From NCBI GenBank assembly GCA_934045075.1, contig OW203724.1, positions 12,635,473 to 12,699,472 of the forward strand: 64,000 bases of DNA, written 5' to 3'. The notes under the pieces were generated by a model, which was not told the origin of the DNA, searched no databases, and worked only from the letters and a program-made list of their open reading frames with translations. The position numbers and the translations under genes are program-made. The DNA comes from Yponomeuta sedellus. Its lineage: Eukaryota > Arthropoda > Insecta > Lepidoptera > Yponomeutidae. Of the stretch, positions 33,605-45,590 are shown in pieces (within the stretch, counting starts at the first letter, position 1; each line of letters starts with the position of its first letter).

Positions 33605-33753
33605 TTTTTTTTTAATAAAGGGTTTTACGGCCCTGGATCCGTGTCCTTTTGAGCCTTGAGTATTGTATTAGTTTTTTATAGTATTAGTTTTCAGATAAGA
33701 GCACTTATCACTTCCGTATCACTTCACTATAATGTTCAGTTTTTCCAGTCACT

Positions 33754-36700
33754 TTAAATTTTTATTCCACTGTTCATAATGAATTTATATAAGGGGGCGA
33801 AAAAGGTAGGATTGCTAAGTAGATTTGGAAGAAGAGTTGGTGTAGGGACACCCGTTTCGCAGCTGATTGTGTCAAGTTCCGTGATAAGTATTAATCTGTG
33901 CAATTTAAATTCTTGACAGTTGAGCACGAGATGGTTTAGGTCGGCGTTTTCAGTTCCACAGTAAATGCAGTTCGAATCTTGGGCTAGGCTGAGTCTATAA
34001 AGGTGAGCTTGGGTTTGGCAGTGGCCGAATCTCATTCTGTTTAGGGTGGTTATGTATTTCCGGCAGTTTATGTCTTTTTTCCGATGGTACCAAGGTTGGG
34101 CGGGCGGGCTTCCTTGGATGTCTCTATACCAGCTTCCTTTCTCTTTACTGATCTCATTCCAGTAGTTGCACCATATTGCTTTCAGATTCTCATTCAGATG
34201 AACATGGAGATCAGTAAATGGCAATTTGAGGTCTGTAGAGTGATCCTCGTCAGGGTCCAGATTTGCAGCTCGATCGACGACTTCATTTCCAGTGATACCC
34301 CAGTGAGCAGGTACCCACATTAACTTAACTGCCTTACCACTAACTAACAAACTATTTAACAAATTCTTTATATTATAGATGAGATAATTTACATTATAAC
34401 GAAGGCTTCTAAAGCTAATAATACACTGAGTGAGTCAGTAAATATAATTATATTACAAGTATCAATATTTTGAACGTAAATTAAAGCTTGATGGATAGCA
34501 TAAGCTTCGGCGGTAAAAATGCTACATCTAGTATCAATTTTAAAACATTTAGTTTTCTTTAACTGAGGGTCAAAAAATGCTGAGTTTACCCTATCAACTG
34601 TTTTAGAGCCATCAGTATAGATGGAATACAGATGATTATTTTCCAGGAAAGCAAGTAAATCTTGTTGGTTCGTAATGCATGGTTTATGTACAAAATTATT
34701 TTTCAATAGAATATCGAGATCCATCCTATAGAGGGGCCACAAATTATCCTGATGCAAATTTTTTGTTAAATCATTCAAATGTAAAACTATTCTTAATAAG
34801 GTTGGTATGTTACCATTTAATATCTGATTAAAATTTGCATAAGGAGCCACTGAATTGCCCAATTCAGTGGCATGCATTGGTAAAATGTGATCTAAGACAA
34901 CTCTATTATTTTTAGTTAACATTTTCAAACAGAACCTTTCAGCTAGCTGTAGACGTCTAAGATGTAAAGGGGGAATGCAAGCCTCACATTGCATTGCATT
35001 AATTGGAGTAGAGCACATAGCCCCTGTAATAATTCTCAAAGCTTTATTCTGAATAACTTCTAATTTCTTCAGCAAAGCAAGGCTTGCCCCCATATAAGCA
35101 ATTGAGCTATAATCGAAATGGCTGCGCATAATGCTCTTATATAACATAGATAATATTTTTGGGTCAGACCCCCAATGTACTCCTGCCAGAGACCGAAGTA
35201 TATTAAGGGCTTTGGAGGCGTTTTTGATGATATAATTTATGTGAGATTCAAATGTTAGCCTATGATCCAGCAATATACCAAGAAACTTCTTTTCTTTCAA
35301 CCAAGGTATAGGGAGATTATTGTATTCTACCAAACTATTACAAGGAGAAAGCCTTTTGGAGAAAAGCATAGCTCCACTCTTTAATGGATTTATAACCAAT
35401 TTGAGCTTATTAAAATAATAATTATGCACTTGAGAGAGGGCTAAATTTAAATTATTTACAGCTATATTTACATCCTTATGTACAGAGTATATTAACAAAT
35501 CATCTGCATACTGCAGGAATTGAACTCCAATCTGGGTCAGATATTTATTTATCTGAGATGTATAAATATTGTACAATAAAGGGGATATGGTTGCTCCTTG
35601 CATAGTACCTTTAAAAACTTGTCCTGGTCCGTGTAGTATGTTGTTAAATTTAACATACATAGTCCTATCATAAAGAAAATGAAATATCCATTTACAGACA
35701 TGTCCTGGCATACCAATCTCTGATAAAATTCCTGCCAATACAGATGGATCAACATTATCAAAAGCTCCCTGTACATCAAGAAATGCACATACGGTGGCTG
35801 ATTGGCTGTGAAAGGAATTCCTGATGTCAGAGATGAGTGAAGTAAAGCTCTCTGTAGCACTACGACCCTTCCTGAAGCCGAATTGCTGCTCTGGTAAGAT
35901 TTTATTCTGCTCTACGTAATGGTCTAATCTGGTTTTAAGCATAAACTCAAACAATTTACCTACACATGAGGATAAAGAAATTGGTCTATATGAATTAAAG
36001 TCATCACTAGACTTGTCTGGTTTCAATATAGGAATAACGCATTGTGTTTTCCAAGCTTCAGGAATGGACTGAGTCATCCACAATACATTGTACATTTCCA
36101 ATAACGATTTTTGGGCATCAACATGCATGTTCCTAATAAGCTTGTAAGGAATGTCATCTAATCCTGGGGTTGTATCTTTTCTATATTTGATAGCAAATGT
36201 GAATTCTGCAAAGGAAAATGGTTCTGAAAGATGAGCACAATTACTATTCCCTGTGTTATTAAAGATTTCATTTAATGAGTTTATGTCTATGTTTTTTTCA
36301 GGAGGAGACGGTGGAGCATATTTATCAATGAAGGCTGGAATCCATTCGTCGTTTTTGGGCATTTTGGGTAATGTTACACGTTTGAATCTTTTGATGTAAT
36401 TCCAAATAGTGCTTATAGGTGTATACCTGTTAAAAGATTCAACTAATTTAGTCCATCCGTATTTCTTCTTTTCTTTTAATAATCTTTTTTTAAAAGCATT
36501 TAATTTTTTATATTCAATGTAACTCGACATATTACCATTACTTCTATACATATTTAGAGCTTCTTTACTTTTATTAACAGCATCTGAGCATTCATTGTCC
36601 CACCAAGGAACAGGCTTTTTAATGACAATGCTATTAGTTTTCCTTAGCTTTGGAATAGTGACATCTTTAATCTGATTAAGTTCTTCGCAAAAATCATTGT

Positions 36701-37508
36701 AAGTTTTGACTGGGTTACTACTGTCTATATTAAATTGCCCTAATATTCTCTCTGTTTCAGATGCATAAGCCTGCCAATCTGCTTTATTATAAAGATATCG
36801 ATCAGCGGAATTACCAATATCGTATTTATGAATTGTGGTGTGAATTGTTATAACTGTTGGAAAATGATAGCTGCCCATCGCATCATCATGAACTGTCCAC
36901 TCGCAAAGAGGAGCAACAGAAGGACTGACAGAAGAAATATCAATTGCAGAAGGCATTTTAGAAGGACTACCTACAGTGGTAGGAAAACCAGTGTTTAATA
37001 TACATAGATCATACTCATCGAGTGTGTTATAGATCTCATTACCGCGAGAGTTAGACCTCAAACACCCAAAAGCGACGTGATGAGCGTTGAGATCGCCCGA
37101 AAAAAGCATTGGTTTCGGTAACATATTCAAAATCTGTTTGAGTCTTCTGCACTGAAATCTACGGTTATCATTAGGAGGCGGTATATAACTACAGAGAATT
37201 GATAAATTACCAGCATTGGTTTGTAAGATTATTGCAGCAGAATGCATAAAATTGTAAAAAGGAACAGAGACAGTAGAGAATTTCAAATTGGATTTAATTA
37301 AAATTGCTACACCTCCTCGTCCATCTTTCCCGTCTTGTCGAATTATATTGTAATTAGGAATATTAAAAGTGCTATTGTTCCTAAGCCAAGTCTCATTTAA
37401 AAGACAAACGTCTACATCATTATTTAATAAAAATGAAATTAATAATGGCTTCTTGTTAATAACTCCTTCTACATTAAACTGTACTATTGTAATAAATGAT
37501 TTATCCAT
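33754..37508 (-). pseudogene. LINE ORF2: endonuclease, reverse transcriptase, RNase H (one frameshift)
   Basis: The first 1039 codons from ATG at 37508 contain the endonuclease (FNVEG, LLNETWL, RGGVAILIKS, LFSGDLNAHH) and the RT. RT motifs are PGLDDIPYKLI, YRPISLSS, FGFRKGRS, the catalytic FLDVQGAFDNVD, the Q-G block GTMQGATISPLLYN and YADDLLIYS. RNase H then begins (YTDGSK, TAEAYAI, FTDSLSVLLAL). At about 34390-34410 the frame changes; the other frame carries the end of RNase H (WVPAHWGITGNE) and a Cys/His C-terminal motif (C-x2-C..H-x4-C) to the stop at 33754. The endonuclease motif normally reading SDH is SYH here. A C-terminal RNase H is typical of the I group and of some Jockey-group LINEs. 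The start overlaps the ORF1 stop by 8 nt. Confidence 0.93.
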
Positions 37509-38667
37509 TATTCTGTAGTGATTTAATCAACACTTCCTGCACAATGGAAGCATTGATTTTGGGCAAATTACCATTCGCCAATGTTACCAAAGCTCCTACC
37601 AAACCATTTAAGATGAAGTCGCTCTTGACTATTTCTTTGACTAAATTTGAATTTGAGATCACAAGTTGTGGAGGTTCTGTTACTATGGGTTTTGTGGGAG
37701 CCCTAGCAATCATTGGCGAAGGCTTGGCTTTCAGTGGAGGGAAGTTCGAGTTGTAGTTTTTGACAATATTGTCTTGTTTTTTGGCTGAAGCAGCAATTTT
37801 TGCATAGTTAGTCCTATTAACATGTTCTTCTAACTTGTTTTTTTTAACTGGACAGTCTCTGGAAATTGCCAAGTGAGGCCCTTGGCAGTTGATACATTTC
37901 AATTCATCCTCTTTGTCGCATTTTGTGAAGTGGTGCTCACCAGAGCAGATAGAGCACTTCTGCAGTCCTTTACAGAACTTCGCTCCATGGTTAAATCTGA
38001 AGCACTTAAAGCACTGCAGAAGTGGTGCTCTGTACTCATTGACCTTAAATCTATACAGATCTAGGTATACATACTCCGGTAGTGTCTGTGACAAGAAAGT
38101 CACAGACACTGAACTGTACGGAACAATTTCTCCGTTGACCTTGCGGGTAAAGCGCCTTACGCCTACAATTTCAAATTCTGCTGCAAGTTTCTTAAACAGT
38201 TCTTCATTCGTGATACTTGTTGGAACGAAGCGAAGGACCCCAATAGTCTCTACAGACCTCGCGGGAATATAGGCTCTAAAGCCCTGTTTCTTCAGCAGTT
38301 CGTCATTCGTCAGGAAGTTGTTCGCATTGGAAGCTTGTCCAAAGCACACACCAATTTTATTAGCATTGATGCGCTTGATGCCCACCACGCCCTTGACGTC
38401 ATTTTTGAAGATCGTGTTTAGCTGGTCAGGGTTTTTATTACCAATTCTGCCATTTTCGGATTCAACAAAGACAATGAATTCATCGCTCACCAAATTTTCC
38501 GCGTACAGCCGCCTGTAACCTGGTTTCAGATATGGCTTGAATCCATCATCCTGCTGCTGCTCGCCGTGATGTTCGCGTCCATGGTCCTCAGTTCGCCCCC
38601 TCTTTAATTTGGGAGGAGGTTCATCCTCGGAAAGCCCAGGGGGCTTTGCCCCCGGGCGATCTTTCAT
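37501..38667 (-). CDS. LINE ORF1 gag-like nucleic-acid-binding protein (388 aa)
   Basis: Complete open frame. A proline- and charge-rich N-terminus (residues 1-45) is followed by an RNA-binding region. Three CCHC-type knuckles follow near residues 218-270: C-FK-C-FRFN-H-GAKF-C, C-SI-C-SGEH-H-FTK-C and C-IN-C-QGP-H-LAISRD-C. The tail is basic. This layout is that of ORF1 in I/Jockey-group LINEs, which binds the element RNA and aids target-primed reverse transcription. Stop and ORF2 start overlap as ATGGATAA at 37501-37508, consistent with termination-reinitiation. Confidence 0.93.
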   Translation of the reverse strand: MKDRPGAKPPGLSEDEPPPKLKRGRTEDHGREHHGEQQQDDGFKPYLKPGYRRLYAENLVSDEFIVFVESENGRIGNKNPDQLNTIFKNDVKGVVGIKRINANKIGVCFGQASNANNFLTNDELLKKQGFRAYIPARSVETIGVLRFVPTSITNEELFKKLAAEFEIVGVRRFTRKVNGEIVPYSSVSVTFLSQTLPEYVYLDLYRFKVNEYRAPLLQCFKCFRFNHGAKFCKGLQKCSICSGEHHFTKCDKEDELKCINCQGPHLAISRDCPVKKNKLEEHVNRTNYAKIAASAKKQDNIVKNYNSNFPPLKAKPSPMIARAPTKPIVTEPPQLVISNSNLVKEIVKSDFILNGLVGALVTLANGNLPKINASIVQEVLIKSLQNNG

Positions 38668-38798
38668 CTCGCCGAACCTAACGACGATGTTTTAAATACT
38701 TTTAGCGTAAGTTTATCGAGTTTTAACAATTTTCAGAAATATTTTTGAGAAATTTTCAAAAAACGCGCCTATCCTCTTCAAAAGCCCGCCAAAAAACC

Positions 38799-39158
38799 AT
38801 TATTAACAATTGAATTCTGTCACAGATACTATAGTCTATAACAGATTAGTACCCGCCAATTTAAGTCGACTTTTTAAATTTTAAATATGGAACTCACCGC
38901 GTCTTATTCCGCTCAAAGAAGTTTGCGCTAAATTCACACTGGCTGTTTAGAAACTCACATGGCCGCAGCATTTTTTTTAATTACTTTTTTTAAAGCCTAT
39001 TTATTACAAAAACTCTTCACACAACTGACAGTTCTATTTTTAAAGTTCATTCCCGCCATTAGGTGGGAAGTAATTTGTATGAGTTTTTCCCTCCCTATGG
39101 AGGGAATCAGCATTTTCCACCAAAAAATCAGATCAAAACAACACTACTTTCCGAGTAT
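38799..39158 (+). mobile_element. Composite MITE family A, copy 4, right part
   Basis: Continues from 33604: GAATTCTGTCACAGATACTA, CATGGCCGCAGC, and AACAACACTACTTTCCGAGT at the end, where it runs straight into a large hairpin. Confidence 0.85.
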
Positions 39159-39248
39159 AAGAAATAAAATAGCAGTACATTATGATATAAGTGCGGTAAG
39201 TTGTAAATTACCGCACTTATATCATAATGTACTACTATTTTATTTCTT
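39159..39248. repeat. 41-bp hairpin at the end of a MITE
   Basis: Arms 39159-39199 and 39208-39248, one mismatch, loop 8 nt. The left arm begins with the terminal AAGAAAT of MITE family A, so the right arm is an inverted copy of the MITE edge and its flank. Confidence 0.9.
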
Positions 39249-39906
39249 GATATTAAGGCGATATTACTAGCCCGAGCCATCGGCGAGGGCTATAAGGAAG
39301 CAGAGGCTGTAATTTTTAAAGCGCACGTATGTCATACGACGTTTTATAACATATTTACGAGGAAATTAATAAAACTCTGACTTTGTTATCATCACTTCTT
39401 GACGACATTTTCAAATAAAAACAATACATCGAAAAGAAAAAGCGCGCGGATTTATTTTTACTTATCCCCAAATAAGCGATTAAGCGATGCGCGCGCATCA
39501 ACTTTTTTTTTTAGGCAAAGGTACAAAAACAGACAGTATTATTAATAAAGTAAATTAATATTTTTGTGTTTCTGTTATAGATAAATGGTTGTAATTTATT
39601 GTCAAAATTAATTAAATTAAAGAATTAAATTTTTATTTGTTATATTTTATTTCCCAAAGTTAATTTTATTCATAAAATATTGACCACTTTCTTGACATAA
39701 AACCTCTTTGCTAAGATTTTTAAAAGTATCGTTCATTTTTAGACGGAGTATCTTAAAACTTTATTTAAAAAAAACAAGTGCCTTTTACATTACATTAACG
39801 CACAAGTACGCAATGAGATACATTACGATATTGAAATTGGTGTAATTACAACCACTTTACGAGCAAATATATTATAATAGTACATTACAAAACTAGGGTC
39901 TCGATC

Positions 39907-40147
39907 GCGATCTCGGCCTTTCTTTGTATTACCATACCGGTAATACAAAGAAAGGCCGAGATCGCAGAAGTTTGCGGCCCGAGCTGCAAGCGAGGGACGT
40001 ACGAGTAAATATACGATCGAGAGCTTTCTTTATTATCTCCCGTGTTGTGTACATCTTTTTATGTCTACACTTGGCCAGAAAGCGGCTTTTTCCGTACGCG
40101 CAGCGTGCAGAAAAAGCTACTTTATTTCCAGGTGGAGGTGTGGCATA
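39907..40147. mobile_element. MITE family B copy lacking its left TIR, preceded by a 27-bp hairpin
   Basis: From 39939 the sequence follows family B (GGTAATACAAAGAAAGGCCG, GCGGCCCGAGCTGCAAGCGA, GGCTTTTTCCGTACGCGCAG, GTGTGGCATAAA). Immediately to the left, 39907-39933 is an exact reverse copy of 39939-39965 with a 5-nt spacer. The left TIR seen at 22271-22321 is absent. The inverted segment has replaced the left end. Confidence 0.8.
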
Positions 40148-40149
40148 AA

Positions 40150-40310
40150 ATATATCACAACACCTATCGCTGATATGCAGCGTAAACAGTCACCCACCTG
40201 TCGCTGGCTGGACCAACGATCTGATGCAGATTGCTCGCTGCTGCTGGATGATAGAAATGACGTGTCCTGCGGGAGGCCTATAGTCAGCAGTGGATGATTA
40301 CGGGTTGATT
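40150..40310 (+). repeat. Decayed RTE-type LINE 3' end
   Basis: Contains CACCTGTCGCTGGCTGGACC, GGGAGGCCTATAGTCAGCAG and TGGATGATTACGGG, the diverged tail of RTE elements. Confidence 0.5.
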
Positions 40311-43300
40311 TATTCGACATGCACAATATGTCGAAATATTCGAAAAAACGTGTTTTCCTTAATCGGTCGGGTTCGGGTCTGGTTTACTATGGTTGTTTTC
40401 AATTAGCACTGTTATATAACTTTTGACCTTTGTATGTGTTACTTACCGGTTCCACGGTGCGTTGAGAGAAACCAAAAATATGTTGATAAAACATAATTTT
40501 TTATTTGGCAAAACTATAAAATTTTTGTCAACTTGTTATGGGACATTCAAACAAACAAGGTTACCCCAAATATTGTTTTGTTCTACAACATTGTGTTTTT
40601 TTATTATTAAATTTCCAGTTCCTATTCAATATTTATGATTTTATACGAATTTTCTACTTTGTAGCGACAGTGTTAAAACCATACCTTTGTCTTTGTGATA
40701 GCAGAATGGTTAATAAAATTATTTAAGCCGTGCCATGTTACAAAATAAATATGAGAAAACACTGTACAATGTTTCAAATGCATAATATTAATAGTTACAA
40801 AAATAGTCTTCCTTTTCGGGTTTGCCAAACACTTACCAGAGAAGAATTATTGTGTGTGACACTTCAAAAACTGCTGGCGGATATTTCACACGATTAATGT
40901 TTTATTTATTGTCTTTCCCACACATGCGCGCGCGCCGGTGGAATTATATCGTTTAAAAGTCGACAAAAGCTGGTAAACACGGTCTTTGTATAAGTATACA
41001 GAAATCGATAGTCGCTCCGTAAGAAATCCATCTATTGCACTCTAAAGCTGTGTAATTGTGTACCTAACTACTATATTTTTTACCTCTGTATTAGATCCCC
41101 AGCTGTTAGGTAGGTATTTACGAGTATTTTATGTTTTTATATGCCTTACTTTTTCTTTAAGTAGGTACTGTAAAGATACCTCTTTGTGTGAGCTGGCCTG
41201 CTCAGCTATTTGGTTTGATTTTAATTTGAATGGAAAGTGTTACATTTTGTAGGACGTATCAGTCGATGCGTAGCTAGGATTTCGATATGACGTCATACTT
41301 GGAAGGTTTTTAAGGCTGGCCAAGTGTTCTGTAGAAAGAGAGGGTTTCGTCTGCTTCACAGAACTCGTCAACGTAATTTTAGATGGATTTTGTGCGATTT
41401 TTCTTCTATAATTTAGTCGTGGTATTTTTACTTTTAAGTTCATTTTATATGATACTACCCTGATTTATTTCACGTTTCTACAATCAATCAAGCCAGGAGA
41501 GGGAGAGTCGCCTTACTAGGACAAAAACTTGCGCTTTAAAGCTTATTATTTTTCAAACGGTACCCTGATCAAAATTCTTTTATCTTCCTATTATACCCAC
41601 AATATATTCACACTATGGTGTAGGCGCGAAAAAAAATCCTTTCCAAAAATCGAAGATTTTATTTTACCGTTTAGTTGGCGTGATTCATATGTATGTGTGA
41701 CAGGCAGGACAGCTAGGCCGCGGACTGACAGACAGTCAGACATGCAGAAAGACAGTCGGACGGACACATGGTGAAACTATAATGAGTCTTTGTCGACTAC
41801 GGAACCCTAAAAATATAATAATTTGCTAATATCGCAAATACCTACGCAAATACGACTACTCAAGCGGAGCGCCAGCATAATTATATTCTCATTAATATTC
41901 AACTTACAACCTTAGTGTATAAAGTACTTATAGAGAGGACATCCCGAGCAAAATTTATCTCACAATAAAATAAAATAACCAGTTTGGCAACAGTGATATT
42001 TAGGTAAGCGCCCACGGATAAAACTCTTTCACTCATTTTATATCGTCGTGGTGTACTTCAAAAAATCTATTATTCACTTTATTAATGTTTCCATGCCAAA
42101 TGAGCCTTTCAAATTATGTAATTATACGGAAATCGTCAGTTTATTTTCTTCTTACTGATATTTGTATGCTGTTGATTAAACTCCATTGGAAACACTGACT
42201 ATATTGGTAACTGATAGCAGTTCAAAGATTAGCCATTCTTACAGAAGTTATAGTTTCAATCGAGAAGTTTAAATTTCTTTTTTCTCTTAATCGAATTTGA
42301 ATATATAAGTAAATTAACTAAAAGTGTAAAAAACATGGATGATAGATTTCTCCAATAAAGAAGTTACAGGGTCTTAAAGTTGCGCTTGCAAAATAATTTC
42401 GCGTGCATTACGTGAGGCCTGCTTTTGAATATTTATTGTATAGTTCTAATGTGCGAAAGCATTTAAAGAGCCTAACAGTGTTTTTTTCATGTTCCAACGG
42501 ACTTAAAAAAGGAAGAAGTGATGCGAAGCTATTAGGCGAGACATGATTAAACCTAAAAGTACTAAATAGGTGTGAAGATAATTTTGATCTAAGTCAGTAC
42601 GTATCAAGTATCTAAGTACTATTATTTAGCATTCTCTTTACGATTAACAATACCTACCAACTTCATTTGTACGGAAAGTACTTACTAGCTAATGTAATCT
42701 AGTCTTTGAAATCATAGTTTAAATTAATGTATAAAACAGGAAATTAATTTAAATATAGCAGCCTTGCAGGTACTTACTTATATAGGATCAAGTCACACTT
42801 CACAGATATTGCTTTAGTAATATTAGTGTTATCATCGAGGCCACAGTCAGTTCCCCACGAAAATAATTGTCTTACATAACTGATTTCTTAACCATTTTGT
42901 TGATTTAACAAAATAGTACTGTCTTATTAGATTTGGTGTAGGTATACTGTAATCCTATTCAGTGAAATATTGTGTGAACAGCAAAACAGTGAACTTTTAA
43001 AAACTTTTCTATTTTTTTTACTATGTAGACTAGCTCTTACTAAGCTAGCCGATAAAATGGAAAGCAAAATTTTTCAAATATCAGATTTTATTTTATTTTA
43101 AGTCTTCCTTTTGCTATTATATAGCTATTAAGTTACACTTTGTTAAACTGGGTGTAACGTAACGCCCAGTTTATCATGGTTTTACGTACTAGGTACAAAA
43201 ATGTGGTTTTCATAAGATCACAAACTCATTTATGTGGACCGTATTAAAATATAAAGGTACAGTCTATTTATTCTTACGTGTCCAATTTAGTAAACAAGAT

Positions 43301-43373
43301 TCTAACCTTAAAATTGAGATTAGATGCCTAAACTAGACATTTTCTCGCAAATTCATGAACTATCATGAACTAT
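40311..43373. other. Long stretch without a recognised gene
   Basis: AT-rich throughout. The only recognised items are a CAGACAGTC-type repeat ending TACGGAACCCTAAAAA at 41690-41815 and a short AAACTGGG..CCCAGTTT hairpin near 43150. No splice-consistent exons were found. Confidence 0.4.
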
Positions 43374-43560
43374 TTAAAAACCTATTTAGAGGCTAAAAAT
43401 TTCACCCATGCCGGGATTCGAACCCGCAACCTCTGGCTATCCGTACCAGCGCTCTACCAATTGAGCCAATGGGCGACTCACTATAATAATAGGTAATAGG
43501 AAATAGGTTTTTAAATTTGTTCCTTAGCACGGGTTAGTGCATTAAAAATAAAAATAGTGT
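43374..43560. repeat. tRNA-derived SINE with inverted 5' half, flanked by 13-bp target duplication
   Basis: TATCATGAACTAT occurs at 43361-43373 and 43561-43573. Between them the tRNA-like head and first body part lie in minus orientation (head 43403-43474, intact A and B boxes). The 3' tail (AAATAGGTTTTTAAATTTGT onward) lies in plus orientation from about 43502. The whole is one insertion with its 5' part inverted. Confidence 0.85.
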
Positions 43561-43954
43561 TATCATGAACTATGTTTAAAAATTGGCAGCGTGTTATCTA
43601 AAAGAGTGTTCCAAGTTACTTCATTTATGGAAATGCATACATATTTTGAAGCTTCGGGAATGTTTTAAGATGGACAACCCAACACAGTGGACCGTTACAT
43701 ATATGTTACGTTGGCAGTCGGCATTAGGTTGCAGGGTTCACAAGGAAATAAGACGAGAGTCTTTTAACTCCTTAATATTTTATTTTATTTTTTTTTATTT
43801 TATTTATTGTATTTTAGGAAAACCATCGACTAATACAACAAAATGGAGGGTACGTTTGTACAATATAGCAGTAAAAAGTCATTTAAAGGTTTTCACTTCT
43901 AGCTACATAGAAAATAACAGGTTCGTGTGTTTACAACATCAAAACAAATAATTA

Positions 43955-45590
43955 TATTAACCTACACTGCCGAATCTTAACATCAACTTAATATATAATA
44001 ATCAAATCAAAACAACCAAGCCCATCATACAGTAGACAACTCGCTACCAAAGAAGTTCGCAGCAAACCTACGCCTAACTGAAGAAACGCTGTCGAGAATG
44101 ACATCGACATCAGTGTCCGGGTTATCGCTTAGACCGTTAAATGTTGTGCAAGCCCGAAATAGGAAAGAATTAATTCTATAATTTTTTGAAGAAATAGGTA
44201 TATAAAATGTTTGTTTATGCCTAAGGGATCTAGCAGGAATGTGAAAGTTTAACCTGGAGAGCAAATCAGGACAATCAATAATTCCAGTGACAATTTTTAT
44301 TAGCGTTGTGATGTCGGCTATTCGACGTCGTTGAACGAGTGGAAGAAGATGCATTGAGCGACAGGATGGCAGGTAATCCATTTCGATTCTTATACGGCGA
44401 TTAATAAATTTGATAAATTTTTTTTGCAGCCTCTCTATTCGATCAACATATACATCGTATTGGGGGTTCCATACTTGTGAACCATATTCAAGAATACTTC
44501 TTACGTACGTGCAGTATAATAACTTTAAGGTTTTAACTTTCTTGAAGTCACGTGAAGTGCGCATTACAAAACCTAATGCTCTGAAGGCTTTTTTGCATAT
44601 ATTGTCAATGTGGCGATCAAAAATAAGCTTCGAATCATGTATGATACCCAAGTCACGTACTTCATCTACCCGATTGAGATTATGCCCTTTTAGTGAGTAA
44701 CAATGTGATACAACTTTATTCTTCCTTGTAAACGTTATAGAGTGACACTTTAAGGGGTTGAGGTCCAATTTGTTTACATTACAGAAAGCGTCAAGCCTGT
44801 TTAGGTCCTCCTGGAGATCAGTTGCATCAGCGGTGGCTGCAATGGATTTGAAAACTTTCATATCGTCCGCAAAAATCAGAATATCGGAGTTTAAGAAGCA
44901 TTTATCAATGTCGTTAATTAGAATAGCGAATAATAAGGGGCCGAGCAAGGAGCCCTGAGGAACGCCGCTGGGCACTTTAGTCCAGCTTGAGATGTGGTTA
45001 CTGATAACTACTGCTTGAGATCGGTTATCAATATATGACGAGAACCATCTGAAAAGATCACCTCTTATGCCTATAGTGCTTAATTTGTGCAAGAGCTGAG
45101 AATGGTCCACTCTATCGAAGGCTTTGCTGTAATCCGTATAGATTACATCAGTTTGAAGACCTTTCTCCATATTACAGGTGATAGTGTCATTTAGCAACAG
45201 AAGGTTAGTTACGGTGGAACGACCCTTAAGAAAACCATGTTGGACAGGACTAAATGATTGACGCAAGGCAGAGTACATTTGGTCGTAGATGATTCTCTCA
45301 AATACCTTTGATATTATACATAGCTTAGAGATAGGTCTGTAATTTAAAACTTGATTGCACGGAGGTTTTTTTAATATCGGAGAGATAAATGCACGTTTCC
45401 AGGTGAGTGGTACTATGCCCTGTTCCAGTGACAACCGAAAGAGCTTACTTATTGGTTCTGAAAGGGTGTTAGCACAGTTACGAAGGAATATAGCTGGAAT
45501 CTCATCCGGTCCTGCAGATTTATTTACGTCGAGTTTCTTCAATTCCTTGTTCACGATACTCTCAGAGATTTCTATGGTGGATAAGTCACT
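43955..45590 (-). mobile_element. 5'-truncated LINE with RT (CR1/Jockey group)
   Basis: It contains only the RT and C-terminal part of ORF2 and about 70 bp of 3' sequence. The left limit of the coding part is an abrupt loss of frame at about 45590. The 3' boundary is approximate because no clear tail or target duplication was found. Confidence 0.75.
44025..45588 (-). CDS. LINE ORF2 fragment, reverse transcriptase and C-terminus (open to its natural stop)
   Basis: The 509-residue frame (extendable by about 11 codons upstream) starts within the RT domain: KSAGPDEIPAIFL, YRPISKLCIISKVFE, HGFLKGRSTVTNLL, catalytic YTDYSKAFDRVDH, SGVPQGSLLGPLLFAILIND and FADDMKVF. After that come the thumb region (LNPLKCH, DLGIIHD) and a C-terminal region typical of CR1/Jockey-group LINEs. 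No stop or frame break occurs, so it was inserted fairly recently. Lacking ORF1 and the endonuclease it cannot be active. Confidence 0.88.

Larger units (their letters stand above)
33605..38798 (-). mobile_element. Near full-length two-ORF LINE (Jockey/I group)
   Basis: A 5.2-kb minus-strand element with a 131-bp 5' UTR, ORF1 (37501-38667), ORF2 (33754-37508) and a short 3' UTR ending in a poly(A) run (read as T at 33605-33613). The 13-bp direct repeat ATTATTAACAATT at 33592-33604 and 38799-38811 is the target duplication. Its removal rejoins MITE family A copy 4. ORF1 is open and ORF2 has one frame break, so the insertion is young but probably not active by itself. Confidence 0.93.
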
